Positions 12,437 through 23,799 of a stretch of 64,000 bases of DNA are shown here, piece after piece. Under the pieces are notes generated by a model, which made no database searches, was not told the origin of the DNA, and saw only the letters and a program-made list of their open reading frames with translations. The DNA comes from Cyathus striatus (lineage: Eukaryota > Basidiomycota > Agaricomycetes > Agaricales > Nidulariaceae), in the NCBI GenBank assembly GCA_025738555.1, contig JAOVFP010000009.1, positions 2,790,001 through 2,854,000 of the forward strand, in the 5' to 3' direction. Made by a program: the position numbers and the translations under genes. The first letter of the stretch is position 1; the number at the start of each line of letters is the position of its first letter.

Positions 12437-13235
12437 TGCACGCAGCTCGTTACGTACGTCTCGTCCTCCAGCCAAATCGAACACGCATCCCTCAGATCAC
12501 TTATCTCACTTCAAAGATGAAGCAAGGCTGCTTGTACCAGTGCAACTGTGCTGGCCAATGCAGTGAACACACATGTTCAATACGGAAACACGTTACATCC
12601 GTAGCGAGGTTATATTCCCTCTCTCGGACTTGCACGCTGACGTAGGTGTGTTGACGATATCAATGCTGGTTGGGTGGATGGTTGGGTGATACGCTAGGGA
12701 AGGTCGAGTATATCGCTTTCTCTTCACCGTGTGCGCTTCTAACGTCTTTCCTTTCTGCCCCTGCTTTATCGCTGCTTTTGCGGTTGCGTCTACACATTTG
12801 TATTTCTACAGTACTCCAGAAAGATTCGGAAGCAATGTTAAGGAGTAAAAAGTCCCTGAATTATTGAGTCTACAAGCTTCGTCTATATTTCAAGGCTGAT
12901 GCTGTATTTAAAATCAGCTTTTATTGGGAATACCACAAAGTTATTAGGAGAGGCAGAGTGCAAATTTAACGAGAATAGCTGGGTTGACTCAACGTAAAAT
13001 ATACCACGGATTGTGTTGGGATGCTAAAATGCACCCTGGACTGGGCTCAATACTACTAATCCTTTAATGCTACATTAAGAATGAAAGTAAATTTAAAGGA
13101 GTAAGTAATTATGTTGAGCACGAGAAGTATTTTCTATTACAATGGTACCCGGAAGCTGGTAGATACATGATGCAGTACTAATTACTTTCATAATATCATT
13201 ATGACAATACAAAAACTGATATAAGATATGCCATG

Positions 13236-13313
13236 CTGATGAGGAAATTGAACCCAAGGAAGAACTTGATGTTTATAACCACCTAGGCTACCAATCATCC
13301 CACTAATTCTATA
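13236..13313 (-). pseudogene. degenerate tRNA-like unit
   Basis: Plus-strand GAGGAAATTGAACCCAAGG and then CCTAGGCTACCAATCATCCC match the T-arm and D-arm of the neighbouring units in reverse complement, with several substitutions. Confidence 0.3.
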
Positions 13314-13469
13314 TGTATGTACTATGGAAGAGATCGCGTGAATTTCACGTCAAACCTTATGTTCTCTATGTAACAGATTGAGAATAATGTATTACTATGT
13401 ATATGTTTCACTCTTTTGAACCCATTACATCAAAAGGGAATAGTTACAATGTATTGCATAAACTTCAAT

Positions 13470-13555
13470 GCATCAAGAGAGAACTGAAACCCCAGCAAGT
13501 CAATAATATTAAGCTATTCTGGATAAGTGCAAAGGTACCACTACCATAATAATGC
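13470..13555 (-). pseudogene. degenerate tRNA-like unit
   Basis: Ends GCATTAT on the minus strand and GATGC still correspond to an acceptor stem. The D-arm GGTAGTGGTACC is recognisable and the B box is weakened. Confidence 0.35.
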
Positions 13556-13931
13556 TCTATCTTAAAAGTATGACTATCAAATTCCTATTGATACAATAAC
13601 ATATTGTCCAAAATATAATTGGTGAATATGTTAACCTCAAGGCCGAGAGACCTGTTTGAATAAAAGTTAGGAAGCCGGTCTAGATATGATTGAGCGAATT
13701 AAGGGGGTTGAAAATACAATGTGGATCCATGTTACAACTGTCCTATTAATGTGTTGGCTTATTTAATGTAAAGAATATGAAATATTCAGACTCTATTTGA
13801 AGATGGCAGCGTTAAACCCAAGTTACTACTGCCCATTAATGCGCTGGTAATAGATTGAATGCAGGCAGTATATTAGAGTAATATTATGTCTGCTTATAAG
13901 TTAAATTTTTGTGGAGGGTAATCAATCATAC

Positions 13932-14041
13932 ACACTAAGAGGGAATTGAACCCCGGAAGGTCGATACTAAACGTTAAAAACATTAAACATTAGACTCGAT
14001 TTGAAGATGGCACAGCCCATGTTACCACTACCCATTAATGT
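13932..14041 (-). pseudogene. degenerate tRNA-like unit with enlarged centre
   Basis: A T-arm with B box GGTTCAATTCCC and a D-arm GGGTAGTGGTAACATGG flank an enlarged central part. A partial neighbour at 13,694-13,752 shares the D-arm side, and another partial unit (T-arm side) lies at 14,153-14,190, directly before the Laa1-like fragment. Confidence 0.35.
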
Positions 14042-14188
14042 GTTGATAATAAACTGAATGTATGTGGTAGGGTAGAGTAATTAGCATGCTTACAAGTCAA
14101 AATTTTACTTTGTTTTACAATGGGATTAAAATACACGTCAAATATACTATTAATGCATTATGAGGGAATCAAACCCCACGCACGCTAA

Positions 14189-14980
14189 CAAGACCCCCAG
14201 ACAGAACTATCCACCGAAAATGCCGAAGTGTACCTATTCCAATGGCTCGCATCAACACAAACCAAGATATCCCAAATCAATATTGTCTGTCCCTCCCCTC
14301 TCCCCCTCCCCTCCCCCTCTCATCTAACGCTACGCACAGGCAGATCTCAAAACTTCCCAGACCAACCTCGAAAAGACCTTATTGAAGATCATATCCCATC
14401 CGGAGGGATATCCTCCCCCAGGCCGCGCAATTCGAGAACTAGTAGGAAGATGTTTGGTGGGGATGTATACACGCGGGGAGACACGGTCGATGTTTGATAT
14501 TGTGCAGAGCTGTATGCGGATTGTAGGGGATTTTAAGAGTTTGAGTGAGAGGGATGCTAGTAAGATGTGTGTTTATCTCTCTCTTTTGGTTTTTGGAGGG
14601 GGCTAATGAATTGGTAGAGCGGCATTCTCGTGTATAGGGAATGTTATGGCTTCTTTCGGATCTCAGGTGTGTTTTCCCCTCGTCTACTCTACGCGATACT
14701 AAGAGAGGAACAGGTAATGTCATTCATGGCAGAAATATGCACAACAACACTACGAACAGTCAAATCCTCCTCTTCCGTGTGTCCCCCTCTCCTCCCGTCT
14801 TCCCATCTAACCCCTCCCTAGTCCCCCCTCCTGCGCTATCAAGCCCTAATAACACTCCGCAAATCTCTAACAACAGCAAAGCGAGCCGTAACAGACTCCC
14901 TAGCGAAAGATATCCAAAAACAAATGCGAAGCCTACTAACAGATAAATCGTTCCCCGTTCAAAGGAGTGCATGTGAAGTT
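14189..14980 (+). pseudogene. 5' fragment of a Laa1/HEATR5-type HEAT-repeat protein gene
   Basis: Five exon pieces read as the N-terminal region of a large HEAT-repeat protein of the Laa1/HEATR5 family. In animals and yeast, members work with clathrin adaptor AP-1 at the trans-Golgi/endosome. Exon 14,189-14,278 gives VYLFQWLASTQTK. Exon 14,341-14,568 gives HPEGYPPPGRAIRELVGRCL and YTRGETRSMFDIVQSCMRIV. Exon 14,638-14,666 gives NVMASFGSQ. Exon 14,714-14,776 gives VMSFMAEICTTTLRTVKSSS. Exon 14,822-14,980 gives LLRYQALITLRKSLTTAKRA and LLTDKSFPVQRSACEV. Introns are short with GT-AG ends. The coding frame is then cut off and joined to a phosphatase fragment, so at least 1,000 C-terminal residues of the family are missing. 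The pieces shown are otherwise well preserved and CpG-rich. Confidence 0.8.
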
Positions 14981-15001
14981 CAGCACTCCCCATCAGTACT
15001 G

Positions 15002-15608
15002 TCACCGGCACCCTCTACATCGGCTCCCTCAGCGCCGTCTGAGACAGGGACCTCCTCAGAGCGCACAACATCACGCATTTGGTCCAGGTTCTCGATGTGC
15101 CCTGGTTGCCTATCAGTGAAAAGGGCGGGTCCGACTGTTATAGAATTGAGGTTCATGATGCTGCTAATGTGGATTTGAGGTCGCATTTGGAGGCTGTTTG
15201 TGTGCATATTGATAGGGCGTTGGGGGGAGGGAGGAACGTGCTTGCTCATTGTCAGCATGTGTGTCCTTTCGTTCTCTTTTTCTATGCACTTCGACGACGA
15301 CGTTTCCCCTCTACATCCTCATCCTGCTCTCAATGACATCATACATCTACCGCGCATCCGTCCGCTCTCCCATCGTCATCACCCTCATTCCTCCCCCTTC
15401 CCTCTTCTTCCCTCTCTCTTACTTCTCCCATCCTCAGCCATACTAACTCCTAGGGCGTATCCCGCTTCCCAGCAATAGTAATAGCTACCCAATCCGGAAC
15501 CACGGCATGTCCTTCAAACCCGCATACGCGCCATGCAGACACAAGCGCGCCTGCGTAAAGCCTAGTCAAGGCTTCATCCAAGCACTACAGGAGTGGGAAG
15601 ATGTATAG
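15002..15608 (+). pseudogene. dual-specificity phosphatase pseudogene, copy A
   Basis: Exon 15,002-15,258 encodes TLYIGSLSAV, an in-frame TGA, then DRDLLRAHNITHLVQVLDVP, SEKGGSDCYRIEVHDAANVD and the catalytic start NVLAHCQ. A 195-nt intron (15,259-15,453) has a perfect TACTAAC branch point 10 nt before its AG. The last exon carries the rest of the HCX5R loop (GVSR, Arg retained), then loses one base near 15,482. The +1 frame continues IRNHGMSFKPAYAP, HKRACVKPSQGFIQALQEWE and a stop. The family dephosphorylates Tyr and Ser/Thr. The stop and frameshift make this copy non-functional. It is joined at its 5' side to the Laa1-like fragment and is the paralogue of the minus-strand relic at 2.5-3.5 kb. 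Confidence 0.85.
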
Positions 15609-15831
15609 AAGAGACCTGGTATTATGAGAAGGTTTATGTCGTGAGTAGTGAGGATGAAGAGGGTGTAGGGTGAGTTGCTTTTTCGTTGCTTTTTTTTTTC
15701 AAATTGCATTTTTGTTTTTGCTTTGATGGAGTACGATTCTAACTTACTACAGAACTCGTTCGTCTTGGTGGATGTGTGCGCTTTGAGGCTAGCTCAAAAT
15801 ATCACAGGAACTTTCTTCATCGTCTGTGCTC

Positions 15832-16632
15832 TTACGAGGTGGCTAAGCAAGCCTTAACAACAGTGGTGTAGTCGCTGGCAGCAGCACCGGCGATATCAAG
15901 CTCAATAATAGCAACTCCGGTTCCAGCGCCAGCAAGGGCTGTCAAAGCTGCCTGAACACCGCCAGCACCGCCAGCGTTCGGCAATAAGATTAGTTACTGA
16001 CTTGTTCTACGCATCGTAATCCGTATTCACTCATACTGAGATGCGCTTGTGTTCCAATACCGTCGATCAACTGGCCAGCACTGTTAATACGTTTTACGAG
16101 GCTAATTAACCCTATCATTTAGGTTAATATAGATCATTTTCCTGTGTACTGTGGAAATCTACCTTGGAACTTAGCGTTGTTGGAGTCAAGATTATGATCG
16201 TTGATTATAACCTGTGGAATTGTGATACTGATTAACCTAACCGTTCAAGAGGAATAAGGGACGCTCACAGAAGTAACCTGGCCGAAGTTTGACCGAAGTA
16301 GTGCGGCATTTGCTAAAATTCCATAAATTCGGTTTCCATAACCTGACGTCTCGAACATACTAGAAATGCTGAGTGTATTTTGGACTGTGCAAGAACTCTA
16401 GAGTGGTTTAATCGCCATTTGAGAATAAGTAGGTGTATTAAAGCATTACTTACCCAGAACTTTTTGCCATGTGAAACGAATTTCGCGTTCAGTCCGCTTC
16501 TGCTCCCACTAGTGCCGGTGGGTTGAGCAGAAGCACCTGTAGGAGTGGCGGATGTGCTACTGGCAGTTCCTGGCTGGCATCTATCTCTTTTGTTAATATA
16601 ATGACACCGTTGATGGAAGACGTACAAACAGT
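15832..16632 (-). pseudogene. GH10 endo-beta-1,4-xylanase pseudogene with CBM1 remnant, internally deleted
   Basis: Minus-strand exons of a secreted GH10 xylanase, which hydrolyses xylan in plant cell walls. Exon 16,454-16,580 has a CBM1-like tail (CQPG), a Ser/Thr/Pro linker and GLNAKFVSHGKKFW. Exon 16,269-16,312 gives NAALLRSNFGQVTS. Exon 16,163-16,211 gives VIINDHNLDSNNAKFQ. Exon 16,037-16,111 gives LISLVKRINSAGQLIDGIGT. Exon 15,832-15,981 gives [16 protein letters not shown] and AIIELDIAG, which holds the nucleophile Glu. Everything between NFGQVTS and INDHNLD is missing, including the acid/base Glu region, although the splice-like ends at the gap look clean. The last intron appears to end in TG instead of AG, and the C-terminus stops early after KACLATS. 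A possible further CBM1 piece lies at 16,608-16,632. It lies about 100 bp from the Helitron array. Confidence 0.8.
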
Positions 16633-16733
16633 CCCGCGCAATTTGGAAGTCAAATATGGCCTCATCACTCTAAAAATAGTCAAATATGTCTTCATTAAGA
16701 CTTGGCTACAGCTTTAAGTGTTACTTGTTGACA

Positions 16734-16935
16734 CAAGCCTTACACCCGTGCTCCGCTACGGGAACGGGAGCCTGTCGGCTCCCTCCTCCGCTCCACACGA
16801 ATGATGGCTTGCTGTGGGGCTGCGCCCCCAGACCCCCCGCTTCTTCATCCCAGTTCTTCATGCTGAGGGGCTGCGCCCCCAGACCCCTGCTTTTTTTCTT
16901 CTTGGGGGGCTGCGCCCCCCAAACCCCCTGCTCTT
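16734..16935 (-). repeat. Helitron 3' terminal module (copy in element 1; seven copies in all)
   Basis: This about 200-bp GC-rich block is repeated at 23492, 31300, 33439, 41077, 42805 and 45194. From the terminus inward it holds a CCCGT/ACGGG hairpin 11 nt from the end, a GGGAGCC/GGCTCCC hairpin with a 4-nt loop, and three about 60-bp units each centred on a GGGGC-TGC-GCCCC hairpin. In the innermost hairpin the closing C-G pair of element 1 is a T-A pair in the other six. The terminus is CTTG, not the usual CTRR. Confidence 0.85.
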
Positions 16936-17021
16936 TCTTCTTACTACATATTTATTCACTATATGTATATACCAATATCACTTAAATATACTACAATATT
17001 TACAATATACTAAACTAAATC

Positions 17022-20000
17022 TTAAAGTAATACTTCAGGGTACACTATATTGTTTGTAACAGCTTCTTCACTTCGTGAATCCCAAATCATCTTCAGGTGA
17101 TCAACAGATCGAACCCGTGACACTCCAACATAAAACTGTCCATGTGTAAACACCCCATTTCGAAGATCCAACCCAACATGTTGAACTGACTGTCCTTGTG
17201 ACTTATTGATCGTCATAGCAAATGCAAGTCGAACTGGAAACTGGTGTCGACAAAACCGGAATGGCACTTGTGAAGATGATGGTTCAATCTTTATCCGTGG
17301 TATGAACACTCGAGACCCCTTCTTGTCCCCAGTTAATAACCGAACTTCCAATACTCGATTCCGTATTTGTGTAACAATTCCACGGCTTCCATTGCATACT
17401 CCATCTGAAACACTCAGGTTCCGAAGCACCATCACTGGACACCCTATTTTCAATTCCAAGTGTGCCAATGGTAATCCAGAGCAATTGATCGAGTTCAGGT
17501 ACTCCACAGGGTAAAGAAGTTCCCCTTCATTCCCAGGATCATCCAGAAGACTATCTGCACTGTGTAATGATGTCAACTCCCCTGGAAATGAAGACAGAAT
17601 CTTCTGATTCAGAGCATCCACATCATTGTTCCGACTTGAAAGAATTGTTCTCTCAGCATAGTACTCATCTGTATTCCCCTCAGCTGAATCAAGTCCAGGG
17701 TAGATAGTTGAAATAAGGGATTCCACAGTATTTGAAGCACACTTGAAGTGGTTTGGTATTTGAATACTGTCATTAATCGTGTACTCCCCATGCCCAACAT
17801 CCAGCTGCCACTGAGCAAAATCTCGTTCAGATGGGTTGTCCACATTCAGTCGCATATTGCGTCGCAGGTGAATCACTGAAATGTCTGCCCAAATATCAGA
17901 TCTCTGAAGGCATGCTGACACAATTTGAGGTCGGCTCCCTTGCACCACCACAGGAAGGATTTGCTGCCAGTCACCCCCAAACACCACAGTGCATCCTCCA
18001 AATGGTCGCTCATCACGACGAAGGTCTTTGAAAGTGCGGCTCACTGCCTCATGGATATGTCGGTGCTGCATTGGTGCCTCATCCCAAATCACAGCATCAG
18101 CCTTCTTAATCAGCCCAGCCAGATCAGAGTTCTGTGCAATATTGCACATTGATGTCTCATTGATGTCAATTGGAATCTTGAATACAGAGTGAGCAGTTCG
18201 CCCTCCAACAATCAGAAGAGCAGCAATCCCTGATGATGCAACAACAATCACTATCTTTCCCTCCCCCCGAAGGTAATAGCATAGTGTGTTGTACACATAG
18301 GTCTTTCCTGTTCCTCCAGGGCCATGCAAGAAGAACAGTTCCCCAGATTTTGACTCAATTGCCTGCACTATTCGATCAAAGGCTGCCCGCTGCTCCTCAT
18401 TCAAAGTTGGCAGTCGCTGCTGAGCCAAAGCATGCTGCTGCACCACATCATATGCACTGTATAATGCAATTAAGGGATTGTTGTCCTGGTCAATCCTTCT
18501 GTTGTTGGCTTGCTGCTCTCGTTCACGCCAGTTTCCTGTTGGCTGTGGCAGATTTTCCCATTCTGACAGAGACTTGCCAGAACTTGTTAGAAATTGATCA
18601 ATCAGATACAGCCCATAATCATAGATGTCATTATCTGTAGGATCTGCAAGATCAAGTCGAGTTCGAATGATGTGTCCCAGGTCATCACAGATGTGATCCT
18701 TAAACTCATTCCAGAGACCCACATAATCCACTGGTGCACAGTCTTGAAGGATCATGGCAAACAGGCTGCGCAGCTGATATCCTGTCTTCATTTGAGCTGC
18801 ATCTCGCAAACACTCTCGCCATTCACCATCATCCTGCAGAAGACCTTTGGCCACACATGCCTCTCTAAAAGTAGGGTACTCCACTCCATCAACAGTGCGC
18901 AGGTCAGCAAATGATCTGGCCCCCTTTACCACTGTGAGCAATGTGCGCAGATAGAATCGCTCCCCAGCATTTGGATGGACAAAGTATGTTCGTCCAATGG
19001 CAAATCCCCGCTGCCGAACAGTCCACTTGTGCTCAGTTTTATTCCACACAAAGGTATTGGGCATATCCTGGTACAAAACCTCACGTGCTTCTGGGTGTTC
19101 AATGTTGGCCTTAAAGTAAGCTGTAAGAGTGGAATCCCTGGTTGAAGCACGGTCCACCACCTCTTGCAAATCTTCAGCATTCTGATCAAATAGAACAGAC
19201 TGCTCATTTGGAAGATGAATGGCCAGCCAAACAACATTTGGAACCTCATTGTGCAATTTCATGGCAAATAATCACCACACAGACTCACAGGCAGAGACAT
19301 AGCGTGCATCCATATAGGTATTGGCCTCATTTGGATCTCTTAAAATCTCCACTGTAGCACGATCATGGCCTTTGTAAATGTATTTGTAAATGTACTTGAT
19401 TGCCTTGATGGATGCAATGCATTCAACATTGATGTGGCATCGGTACTTCCATGAGAGATATTTATTGTATGGGACAACCCAGCAGTTATTCACTGGAGTG
19501 CCATCACTGGTAGTGGGCTGAAATCGTGTGATCTCCCTCCTTTTAAGAACCGAATAAGAATCATCAGTTATAGAGGTCTCATCGCGATAAGGCTTTGGAA
19601 ATCCCTTTGAGCACTTGCCACCTTCCATGCATGACTGATTGCTGCCAGGACCACAGGGTTTGTGAATCATTGTTCTCAGGATCAAATTGTACAGCTCAGG
19701 TTCAGTGTCAGGATCAGGAAGCTCAGCACTTATCAAGCTGTCAATGTCCTCTGGTGTGTGCAACTTGTCCTCTGGAGCCAGAAAAACAATCAGATGCATG
19801 TGAGGCAGTCCACGCTTCTGGAATTCAATGGTATGAACATGTGCAACACAGCGTCCAAAGATGCCCTCCTTGTAGATGTCGCGGATGATCTGCAGCTGAA
19901 TTTGACGAAAAACACGAACCACAATGTCTGGCCGATCATGAGCTTCCACCCCTTCAGGGAGGGCACTCTTCACATCTGGATGATGGGGATCCATGGTCAC

Positions 20001-21422
20001 TGTGAGGAAGAGGTCTGCAAAGTTAAAGTGGCGATTGACAGCCAGTGCATCCTGACAGTTCTGATGCATGTATCGAGCACTTCCAGCAAAACTGGAGGGA
20101 ACAATTACCCTTTTCCCAAGTTCATTCCCTTGCACATTAGGATTTGCTGAAATGGCATCAACCAATCCCTGATAGGTATCAGCACGAATCTCATCTTGAT
20201 GCTCTTCAATCCAACGCAATTGAGACTGCTCAAGACATGCCCATGAATCCACTATATACTCCTGAAAAAGCTTCTTTGTCATGAATTGATGAAGATTAAG
20301 CCCAACACATGGATGGATGTGGTAGCGAAAAAACTCGGCTTGTGAGACATGGTCACGCTTCTTTGTTGTTGGTGCATCCTCCTCCTCTCCTGGTTCCCTG
20401 TTAGGCAGAGCATCATCATCGTCCACCTCCCTCACACCATTGTATGGAATGCCACGCTCCCAACCAAGTTGACCCCTTGGCCACATGATTGGATAATGAA
20501 ATGACCAATACATTGGATTGATCTCACTGATTCGATGCAGTCCACCATCGATGTGATGCATGATAACCTCCCGAGGTCCCTCAACCTGATCACCATCACC
20601 AAGCAGAAGAGCTGCAATCTCATCTGCAGCTGGAACATTGTATCGCCGTCGATCTTTGTTTGCAGGAGCTAAAATGGCAAGGTGACAATTCTCATTTGGA
20701 TTCTCATTCCTCCGTAATAGCTCATAGGCCTTCTGATACACTGATGCTCCAGGATGATGACGATAGAGAACATCTTCCAATGTTCTCATGACATTAACAT
20801 CCATGTTAAGATTTTGATTTGCAGGATGACCATTAATTCGATCCTGAGCTGAAGGTGCCTCACCCCCATCATGAATGTACAGCTGAGCATATTTTTTGGG
20901 GAGGCCCTCGCGAGGCAGGAGTGATCCAGCATAATGAGTGAGACGCCCTCCAATTTTGAAAATGTATGGACCTCCTGCCTGGATGGAAGCAGGTTTCTGA
21001 ACACCCAAGGATGTCATGGCAAAGGCACTGTTGTATTGCCGAATGTTGTTCTGGAAATTTTTGTTTCCATCCTTAGCAAGCAGCTCCATCAACTCTCTGG
21101 GTGACTGTCCCCAGCCTGGAAGTTTAACCTTTCCAGTCAGACAGCAACTTCCAAAATGAAGGCGCTCTCTGGTAGATGAAGTCAAATGTTCAGCCTTCCA
21201 ATGCAAGGCATCACAATCAGGGCAGACATCAGTGAATGGTCCAAGGGAGAATTTTGGCCGATTATGATCAAATGGTTGGCGGCCAATAGGAATGCGAGGA
21301 AGTGGTGGAGGAGGTGGTGGAATATCTGGTATGTCAATGACTATCATATTTTGATCCAAAAACTGCAATGGTGGAACTGGATGATCAATCATATGTGCAT
21401 CATGTTCAAAAACAGGGGGAGG
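17022..21422 (-). pseudogene. RepHel (HUH endonuclease plus PIF1-type helicase), main exon, element 1
   Basis: One long exon read from 21,422 down to the stop at 17,022, interrupted by a single in-frame TGA at 19,272-19,274 where elements 2 and 4 have CGA (Arg). The N-terminal half has a Cys-rich region (VCPDCDALHWKAEH, GSCCLTGKVKL), the HUH motif in KRGLPHMHLIVF, and the Tyr pair in IKYIYKYIYKGHD. The C-terminal half is a superfamily 1 helicase with Walker A GPGGTGKTYVYNTL, Walker B IWDEAPM, INKSQGQS and YVGVSRV. Such proteins nick one strand, then unwind and copy it for rolling-circle transposition. A 54-nt intron (21,423-21,476) joins it to the Pro-rich exon. The stop separates the nuclease from the helicase. 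Confidence 0.9.
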
Positions 21423-21476
21423 CTATAATAATATATATTAGTATCATGATAGTCAAAAGATGTCTCAAACACATAC

Positions 21477-22280
21477 TGCAGGATTTTGTTCAATAAACTG
21501 ATATTGTCGAGGAGGGTGAGGAGGGTGAGGAGGTGGTGGAGGTGGTGGTGGTGGTGGTGGTGGAGGAGGACGAATTACAGGAGGAGTCCTTCGAAAATAT
21601 GGACGAAGTTGTTGAATGATACGAAAAGGAGGAATAGGAACTGGGGCAGAAGCATTTCCTGGAGCAATTGTAGGATCCTGTCTATTCACTTGGAAAGGTG
21701 GAAGAAGTGCAAGAACAGGATGATTCTGTTGAATATTTTGAGGAGCAAGGGCAGGAACTGCTGGAGGGGGTGGTGTGTTTATGCAGGGAATAATTTGTGG
21801 CAGAATGCCACCAACACCAAGAATGTTGTGATGGTGAATTTGCTGATTTGGAGGGGCTGTATGATTATTTCCCTCTTGAGCATGATCTCTTCCCCTTCTC
21901 CTTCGTAACAGTGGCAGAAGGGGAGGAAGGCCAGCATGCATTGCTTCCAAATGAGCAGGAAGATGGTGAAACACAGGTTGTGCTGGAGGGTTAGCAGGCA
22001 GGGGCACATGTCCATTTTCAGGATTGTTCAATGCATGTGAATTTCCCTCCTGAGCACCATGTCTACCTCTTCCCCTACCAATGGGTGGCAGAATGGGACG
22101 AAGGTTCACACGCATGGCTTCCAAATGAGCAGGAAGATTGGGATAAGGAGGCTGAGCAGGAGCATGTGCAGCAGGTAGAGGTACCCGCCTATTTTCAGGG
22201 ATCTCCAATGCACGTGACTCACGCTCAGCCTGTCGTGCATTTTGGCATGCCTGTTCTGCAGCACTGAGGGGAGTTGACCT
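21477..22280 (-). pseudogene. Pro-rich N-terminal exon of RepHel, element 1
   Basis: Open from STPLSAAEQACQNARQAERE through IPENRRVPLPAA and several repeats of an LPAHLEAM[RH] motif, with GRGRGRH patches, to a proline run near the end and QFIEQNPA at the donor GTATGT. It is spliced in phase to the main exon. It is much shorter than its counterparts in elements 2 and 4. The upstream start is unclear; an exon further upstream may supply the AUG. Low-complexity, RG- and Pro-rich composition suggests a disordered, nucleic-acid-binding arm. Confidence 0.7.
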
Positions 22281-23799
22281 TTAAAAAAATAAAAAATGAT
22301 CAGTACACATCCTGCTGACTTGTCAAGAAGCAAAATGACATACATGGATGCCACTGAATTTATTCTGTATCTTGTGAAAAAATTGAGCAGTTATTTGGTC
22401 CAGCTGGGCTATCCCAATGACACAGAGAAAAAGCGAAATCGGTGGGAACAGTGGTAGTTGAAAATGGAGCTACTTCCAAAAAGGAAGGGGGGCAACTGAA
22501 AAATACACCACACCAATCTCCCTACACACTGTGCACAGAGAGCAGTCCCAACTCTAAAAGAGCTGTGTGGCAACTGGCAAACACTTGTAAAGAGAGGCCA
22601 GGTAGGTAGGACTTCACTGCACTTCACCTTGGTCTGCCAATTCTCCTGCCACTGTAATGCCTGAGACGGCTGCAACAAAAACACAATCTCTACTTAATAC
22701 ACAACAATATATATGCTGTTGGTAAAACCCAAACAACACAAAGGAGACAAAGAGCCAGAGAGACAGAGAGACAGAGAGCCAGAGAGCCAGAGAGCTAGAC
22801 AGAGTCCAAAGTCCAGAGCCAAGAGTCCAAGGGTCCAAGGGGGGGTACCTGTTAAAAAAATCCAAAAAAAAAAAAATAGCCAAAAACTCGCAGAAATGCA
22901 AGAACAGCACTATATAATAGTGCAGTGGCTGCCAAAAAATGCGAAAATTAAGTCAATATGAACCAATATTGTGCCTAAGTACATACAGTGGGATGGAGGG
23001 GTAAAAAATCGAGGGGGGAAGCAGAGAGAGGTCCAGAAGGGGTCCAAAGATCTCCAAAAAAATAGCAAAAAACTCGCAGAAAGGCAAGGAAAACACTATA
23101 GAATAGTGCAGTGGCTACCAAAAAATGCGAAAATTCAGTCAATACGAAGCAATATTGTGCCTAAACACATACAGTATTATAGTTGAGCACGAAATAAAGG
23201 GGGGGAAGTGGGGGGAGCAAAAGAAAGGGCAGCAGCACAGCATCAGTGCAGTGCGCAGCAATGTGGCGCGGCGAGCGAGGCGCGCGCACCCATTTCCAAG
23301 TGCTTAGTAATAATAATGGTGGCGCGCCGAGGCGCACACAATTTCCAAATGCTTGCTCTTAGTAATAAATTTGCTTAGTCATTTAATTTCCTCTTATTAG
23401 TCAGCAAAGCATGATATCATTTCTAAATTTCTGCTAAAAATCTCCTGCCATCCGCGGGCACTTTCCCACGCCTTCTCTCTTTCTATATAGACAAGCCTTA
23501 CACCCGTGCTCCGCTACGGGAACGGAGCCTGTCGGCTCCCTCCTCCACTCCACACGAATGACGGCTTGCTGTGGGGCTGCGCCCCCCAGACCCCCTGCTT
23601 TTTAATCCCAGTTCCAAACACTGAGGGGCTGCGCCCCCAGACCCCTGCTTTTTTCTTCTTGGGGGGTTGCACCCCCCAAACCCCCTGCTTAAAATTTCAC
23701 ATTCAATCTCTTATCAAAATTCTGAACATATATATACTAATACCCATAATATACACTACTCTACACTACAAAATACTTATTTACAATCTCAAATGTAAT

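Larger units (their letters stand above)
7530..13023. repeat. large non-coding repeat, copy 1
   Basis: This segment matches 47,945-52,322 in the same order and orientation, with many substitutions and small indels. The only large gap is the solo LTR at 7,569-8,362, absent from the other copy. It contains a cluster of minus-strand tRNA-like units and a pyrimidine-rich tract at 12,120-12,380. Short open frames are not conserved convincingly between copies, so I do not call genes in it. Partial third copies lie at 52.4-54.0 kb and 56.05-57.2 kb. Confidence 0.85.
16734..23491 (-). mobile_element. Helitron element 1, autonomous type, inactivated
   Basis: 6,758 bp. It has the 3' module at the left, a RepHel gene, and a 5' region (22.3-23.49 kb) with two copies of an about 110-bp repeat (near 22,870 and 23,060) and a run of AGCCAGAG-type repeats. 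Its left flank differs from all other elements, which confirms that the outer boundary is at 16,734. Confidence 0.9.

Noticed and set aside
20786..21004. Minus-strand small frames overlapping RepHel (and many plus-strand frames over the RepHel genes)
   Set aside because: They are shadows of the RepHel frame in the same position of elements 1, 2 and 4.
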